From Clostridium sp. UBA3947 (GTDB taxonomy: Bacteria; Bacillota; Clostridia; Clostridiales; Clostridiaceae), in assembly GCA_002385545.1 (NCBI GenBank), contig DGDR01000104.1, forward strand, positions 1-8,568: 8,568 bases of DNA, given 5' to 3'. Made by a program: the position numbers and the translations under genes. Positions 6,063-8,568 of this stretch are shown here, piece by piece (positions within the stretch are counted from its first letter, which is position 1; the number at the start of each line of letters is the position of its first letter). The notes beneath the pieces are model-generated. The model was not told the origin of the DNA, searched no databases, and saw only the letters and a program-made list of their open reading frames with translations.

Positions 6063-7877
6063 ATGGCAAAGGAATTAAAGGATAGAAAAGATGTAGAAGA
6101 AGCTCTTACCTGGGATTTATCTGCTATTTATTCTTCTGAAGATGAGTATAATGCCGCTATAAAAGAACTGGAGGAGCTTGCAAAAGAAATTGAAAAAGAG
6201 TTTAAAGGGAAGTTAAACACTGCAGAAAATATTAATAAGTGCTTGGATAAGCTTAGAAAAGTAACGGAGATTATCGATTTGACTGGAAACTATGCAGAGC
6301 TGTCTCTGTCAGTAGACCATACTAATAGTGATAATGTGGATAGGTATATGAGATTTTCTAACACCATGGCGCAGATTTCTAGCAGCTTAAGCTTTATAGA
6401 CAGTGAAATAATACAAGGGGATGAAGGCCTAATAGATGCAGCTATTAAAGAATCAAAGGAAAACAGGATTTACTTGGAGGAGATAAAAAGGGCTAAGCCT
6501 CATGCCTTGCACCCTGAAGCAGAAAGAGTGCTAGCAGCTTTATCTGGAACCCTAGAGGCTCCATATAGTATTTATGAGCAGGCTAAGCTGGCAGACATGA
6601 ATTTCAAAAGCTTTACTGTTGATGGAAAGGAATATCCTCTAAGCTTTGTGCTTTTTGAAAATGAATGGGAATATGAGAATGATTCAAAGTTAAGAAGGGC
6701 AGCCTTTGAAGCCTTTTCAGCGAAATTAAGGGAATATCAGCATGTTGTCGCAGCGGCCTATCAAACTCAGGTGCAAAAGGAAAAAACTTTGGCAACCCTC
6801 AGAGGCTTCGACTCTGTAATTGATAGCCTGCTATTTCCTCAAAAGGTAGATAGGGAATTATATAATAGGCAAATAGACATAATAATAGAGAAGCTAGCTC
6901 CCCATATGCGAAAGTATGCTAAGCTGCTACAGAGGATTCACAAGCTAGACGAAATCACCTTTGCAGATTTAAAGCTGGCAGTGGACCCAGAATATGAACC
7001 AGCGGTAAGTATAGAAGATTCAAGAAAGTACGTTGAAGGAGCATTAGCTGTATTAGGGGAAGATTATTTACAAATAGTAAAAAGGGCCTACGATGAAAGA
7101 TGGATAGATTTTGCACAAAACAAAGGAAAGTCCACTGGAGCCTTCTGTGCTACTCCTTATGGGGTTCATCCTTATATTTTATGCTCCTGGAACAATAAAA
7201 TGAGTGAAGTATTTACCTTAGCCCATGAGCTTGGACACGCAGGACACTTTACTTTCTGCAATGAAAATCAAAATGTGTTTGGCAATAGAGTATCAACTTA
7301 TTTTGTAGAGGCGCCTTCAACTATGAATGAGATGCTCATGGTAAACTATCTCTTGCAGACTAAGGATGAACCAAGGTTTAAACGATGGTTATTATCATCC
7401 TTAATAAGTAAAACCTATTATCATAACTTTGTAACTCATCTTTTAGAGGCAGCTTATCAAAGAGAGGTTTACAAAATCATCGATAAAGGCGGCAGTGTAC
7501 AGGCAGATAAGCTTAACGGAATAAAGAAGGAAGTATTAGAAAAGTTCTGGGGTGGCGAGGTAAAAATAATTGATGGAGCAGAGCTTACTTGGATGAGACA
7601 GCCCCACTATTATATGGGCCTATATCCTTACACTTACAGTGCAGGCCTAACTATAGCCACAGAGGTAAGTAAGAGAATATTAAAGGAAGGTCAGTCTGCT
7701 GTTGATGATTGGAGAGAGGTGCTGAAGGCAGGAGGCAGCAAGACTCCAGTAGAGCTAGCCAAGATGGCAGGAGTAGATATCACAACAGATAAGCCTCTCC
7801 TTAATACTATTGAGCATATTGGCAATATAATTGATGAAATAATTGAACTAACTGAACAAATAGAAGGTAAAAGGTAA
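6063..7877 (+). CDS. pepF: Oligoendopeptidase F (M3 metallopeptidase)
   Basis: This 604-residue cytoplasmic zinc peptidase hydrolyses short and medium peptides internally, supplying amino acids and clearing peptides, including signal-peptide fragments. The N-terminal region, about 1-200, is the helical oligopeptidase F domain, beginning with the family-typical LTWDLSAIYSSEDE (14-27). The catalytic M3 domain contains HELGH at 388-392: H388 and H392 bind zinc and E389 is the catalytic base. E416 in YFVEAPS is placed correctly for the third zinc ligand. The conserved substrate-side Tyr/His stretch HYYMGLYPYTYSAGL (about 518-532) near the C-terminus is intact. Length is normal for PepF and no frameshift is seen. 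The start is certain from GAAGGAGG at 6048-6054. It has no signal peptide. By eye its base composition is less A+T-rich than that of the upstream transporter genes, as expected for a core gene. Any promoter in 5985-6040 is weak, so it may be read with the preceding gene. Confidence 0.96.
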   Translation: MAKELKDRKDVEEALTWDLSAIYSSEDEYNAAIKELEELAKEIEKEFKGKLNTAENINKCLDKLRKVTEIIDLTGNYAELSLSVDHTNSDNVDRYMRFSNTMAQISSSLSFIDSEIIQGDEGLIDAAIKESKENRIYLEEIKRAKPHALHPEAERVLAALSGTLEAPYSIYEQAKLADMNFKSFTVDGKEYPLSFVLFENEWEYENDSKLRRAAFEAFSAKLREYQHVVAAAYQTQVQKEKTLATLRGFDSVIDSLLFPQKVDRELYNRQIDIIIEKLAPHMRKYAKLLQRIHKLDEITFADLKLAVDPEYEPAVSIEDSRKYVEGALAVLGEDYLQIVKRAYDERWIDFAQNKGKSTGAFCATPYGVHPYILCSWNNKMSEVFTLAHELGHAGHFTFCNENQNVFGNRVSTYFVEAPSTMNEMLMVNYLLQTKDEPRFKRWLLSSLISKTYYHNFVTHLLEAAYQREVYKIIDKGGSVQADKLNGIKKEVLEKFWGGEVKIIDGAELTWMRQPHYYMGLYPYTYSAGLTIATEVSKRILKEGQSAVDDWREVLKAGGSKTPVELAKMAGVDITTDKPLLNTIEHIGNIIDEIIELTEQIEGKR

Positions 7878-7879
7878 GC

Positions 7880-7949
7880 TACCCACTGACACCCTTAATA
7901 AATTTTTAAATATTATATATTAAAGAAGAGTTTTAACGGTAAGTGGGTA
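7880..7949 (+). repeat. Inverted repeat after pepF, possible structured RNA element
   Basis: TACCCACT (7880-7887) and AGTGGGTA (7942-7949) are perfect complements and enclose 54 nt. An inner stem, TTAATA (7895-7900) with TATTAA (7918-7923), could extend the structure. No T-run follows, so it is not a standard terminator. GGGAGGTGAACC (7952-7963) lies directly behind and resembles a ribosome binding site with a GTG, but that frame stops after five codons. The element could be a processing or attenuation structure between pepF and the next gene. Confidence 0.4.
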
Positions 7950-8007
7950 AAGGGAGGTGAACCTGGTTTACTAGCAGCAATATAGAAATCAAATGGACTA
8001 GGGAAAA

Positions 8008-8463
8008 ATGAGACTATTAGAGATAATACTAATTCTCTTTGCAATAACTTATGTAATTTTATTTTATATTGGATATTTTAAAAGGGTTACTAGAATAAGA
8101 TATACTGGTCTAATAGCTGTAAGTCTTTTTATACTTCATAGGATTACTGAAGGTACTCGTTGGCAAATGTATCCTATCTATTTTATTATTTTATTTAGTA
8201 TTATCGTGGTTATTGTGGGCAACATTGATTTTGAAATTTATAATAAAATCTATGGAAGAAAAGCTGTTAGAATATGCAGTATAATCCTATTATCTATATT
8301 AATAGCGCTTTCTGCAGTAGCTTCATATATGTTTCCCTTATATAATTTAATGAAGCCAAGTGGACCGTACAAGATAGGCACTATATCTTTTGATGCAGTA
8401 GATATGGAGAGGATATGGCTGGATAGGGACAATGAATATGGAGGGTGGCAACAGTTAAAATAA
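8008..8463 (+). pseudogene. Membrane protein resembling a truncated PAF-acetylhydrolase-like hydrolase N-terminus
   Basis: The open frame has 151 residues. Four hydrophobic segments lie at about 3-23, 31-46, 53-72 and 88-108. They are followed by a short exterior tail containing KPSGPYKIGTISFDAVDMER (116-135). That stretch resembles the opening strand of bacterial PAF-acetylhydrolase-like alpha/beta hydrolases, which usually follows such an N-terminal membrane module, typically with a P-TGPY-VGT core. In those proteins, several hundred residues with a GHSxGG nucleophile elbow should follow. Here the frame changes character to DRDNEYGGWQQLK and stops, and the next bases in the other frames do not continue the domain. 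The catalytic part is therefore missing, by deletion rather than by one simple frameshift. The ribosome binding site is weak (AGGG at 8000-8003, only 4 nt before ATG). It may be a decaying remnant or a small membrane protein in its own right. The family link is from memory of the motif and is moderately sure. Confidence 0.5.
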
Positions 8464-8520
8464 AGTTATAAAACTTTATAAAAAACTCTTGATTTTTTAT
8501 AACGTATATGTTATAAAAAA
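8461..8520 (+). promoter_or_regulatory. Promoter overlapped by a near-perfect palindromic operator
   Basis: TTGATT (8489-8494) and TATAAA (8512-8517) are 17 bp apart, a good sigma-A promoter. A palindrome with arms TTTTTTATAAC (8493-8503) and GTTATAAAAAA (8510-8520) around GTATAT covers the spacer and -10 box. A repressor bound there would block RNA polymerase. A third half-site GTTATAAAA lies at 8465-8473, over the stop of the preceding gene. Transcription would start near 8523, leaving only about 13 nt before ATG 8536. Promoter-proximal operators of this layout are common for self-regulating genes such as GntR-type regulators and their transporters. The bound protein is not identifiable here. 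Confidence 0.6.
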
Positions 8521-8535
8521 TTAGGGGTGAGATTT

Positions 8536-8549
8536 ATGAAGTATTATAC
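8536..8549 (+). CDS. First codons of a gene cut off by the contig end
   Basis: ATG at 8536 is preceded by AGGGGTGAG (8523-8531) at good spacing and by the promoter-operator at 8489-8520. Only Met-Lys-Tyr-Tyr can be read with confidence before the adapter sequence begins at 8550. Residues read beyond that point are artefactual. The product cannot be identified. Confidence 0.6.
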
Positions 8550-8568
8550 CTGTCTCTTATACACATCT
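8550..8568. other. Tn5/Nextera mosaic-end adapter sequence (library artefact)
   Basis: CTGTCTCTTATACACATCT is identical over 19 bases to the Tn5 transposase mosaic end used in Nextera libraries, in the orientation read at the 3' end of an insert. It sits exactly at the end of the window and interrupts a newly started gene. It is almost certainly untrimmed adapter rather than genomic DNA. The first C could also be genomic by chance. Confidence 0.95.

Noticed and set aside
8548..8568. Continuation of the gene at 8536 through TCLLYTS
   Set aside because: Those residues are the translation of the mosaic-end adapter.

Overview
The window looks like the end of an assembled contig from a low-GC Firmicute, most likely a Clostridium-type organism. 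The evidence is the strongly A+T-rich DNA, AGGAGG-type ribosome binding sites before almost every gene, short intergenic hairpin-plus-T-run terminators, clostridial codon preference (ATA, AGA, TTA), and a Firmicute PepF. All convincing genes lie on the + strand. No rRNA, tRNA, CRISPR array or transposase is visible. The last 19 bases are the Tn5/Nextera mosaic-end sequence, so biological sequence stops at about 8549.

Region 1 (1-1060): a good sigma-A promoter (89-117), a leader of roughly 275 nt with several small hairpins, a gene for a 199-aa Sec-exported beta-rich protein, and a strong terminator. A perfect 17-bp inverted repeat flanks this gene. One copy lies in a leader hairpin and the other in the terminator hairpin.

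Region 2 (1090-5001): a tight four-gene set. It encodes a lipoprotein of unknown family, a short HlyD/MacA-like membrane fusion protein, a MacB/LolD-type ABC ATPase, and an FtsX/MacB-type permease that overlaps the ATPase gene. A terminator follows. The last three genes resemble Gram-positive YknXYZ or AS-48FGH-type export/immunity transporters. Behind a secreted protein with alternating Ser/Thr-hydrophobic strands, and next to a surface lipoprotein, the simplest hypothesis is a secreted toxin or bacteriocin with its own immunity or export machinery. That function is inferred, not proven.

Region 3 (5002-7950): more housekeeping-like. It holds a promoter, an FG-GAP/VCBS-like protein with three calcium-loop-like acidic motifs, and pepF, a complete M3-family oligoendopeptidase F with HELGH. 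By eye, pepF is less A+T-rich than the transporter genes.

Region 4 (7880-8568): an inverted repeat, then a 151-aa membrane protein that looks like the truncated N-terminal part of a PAF-acetylhydrolase-like alpha/beta hydrolase. A promoter overlapped by a near-perfect palindromic operator follows, then the first four codons of a new gene, cut off by the adapter sequence.
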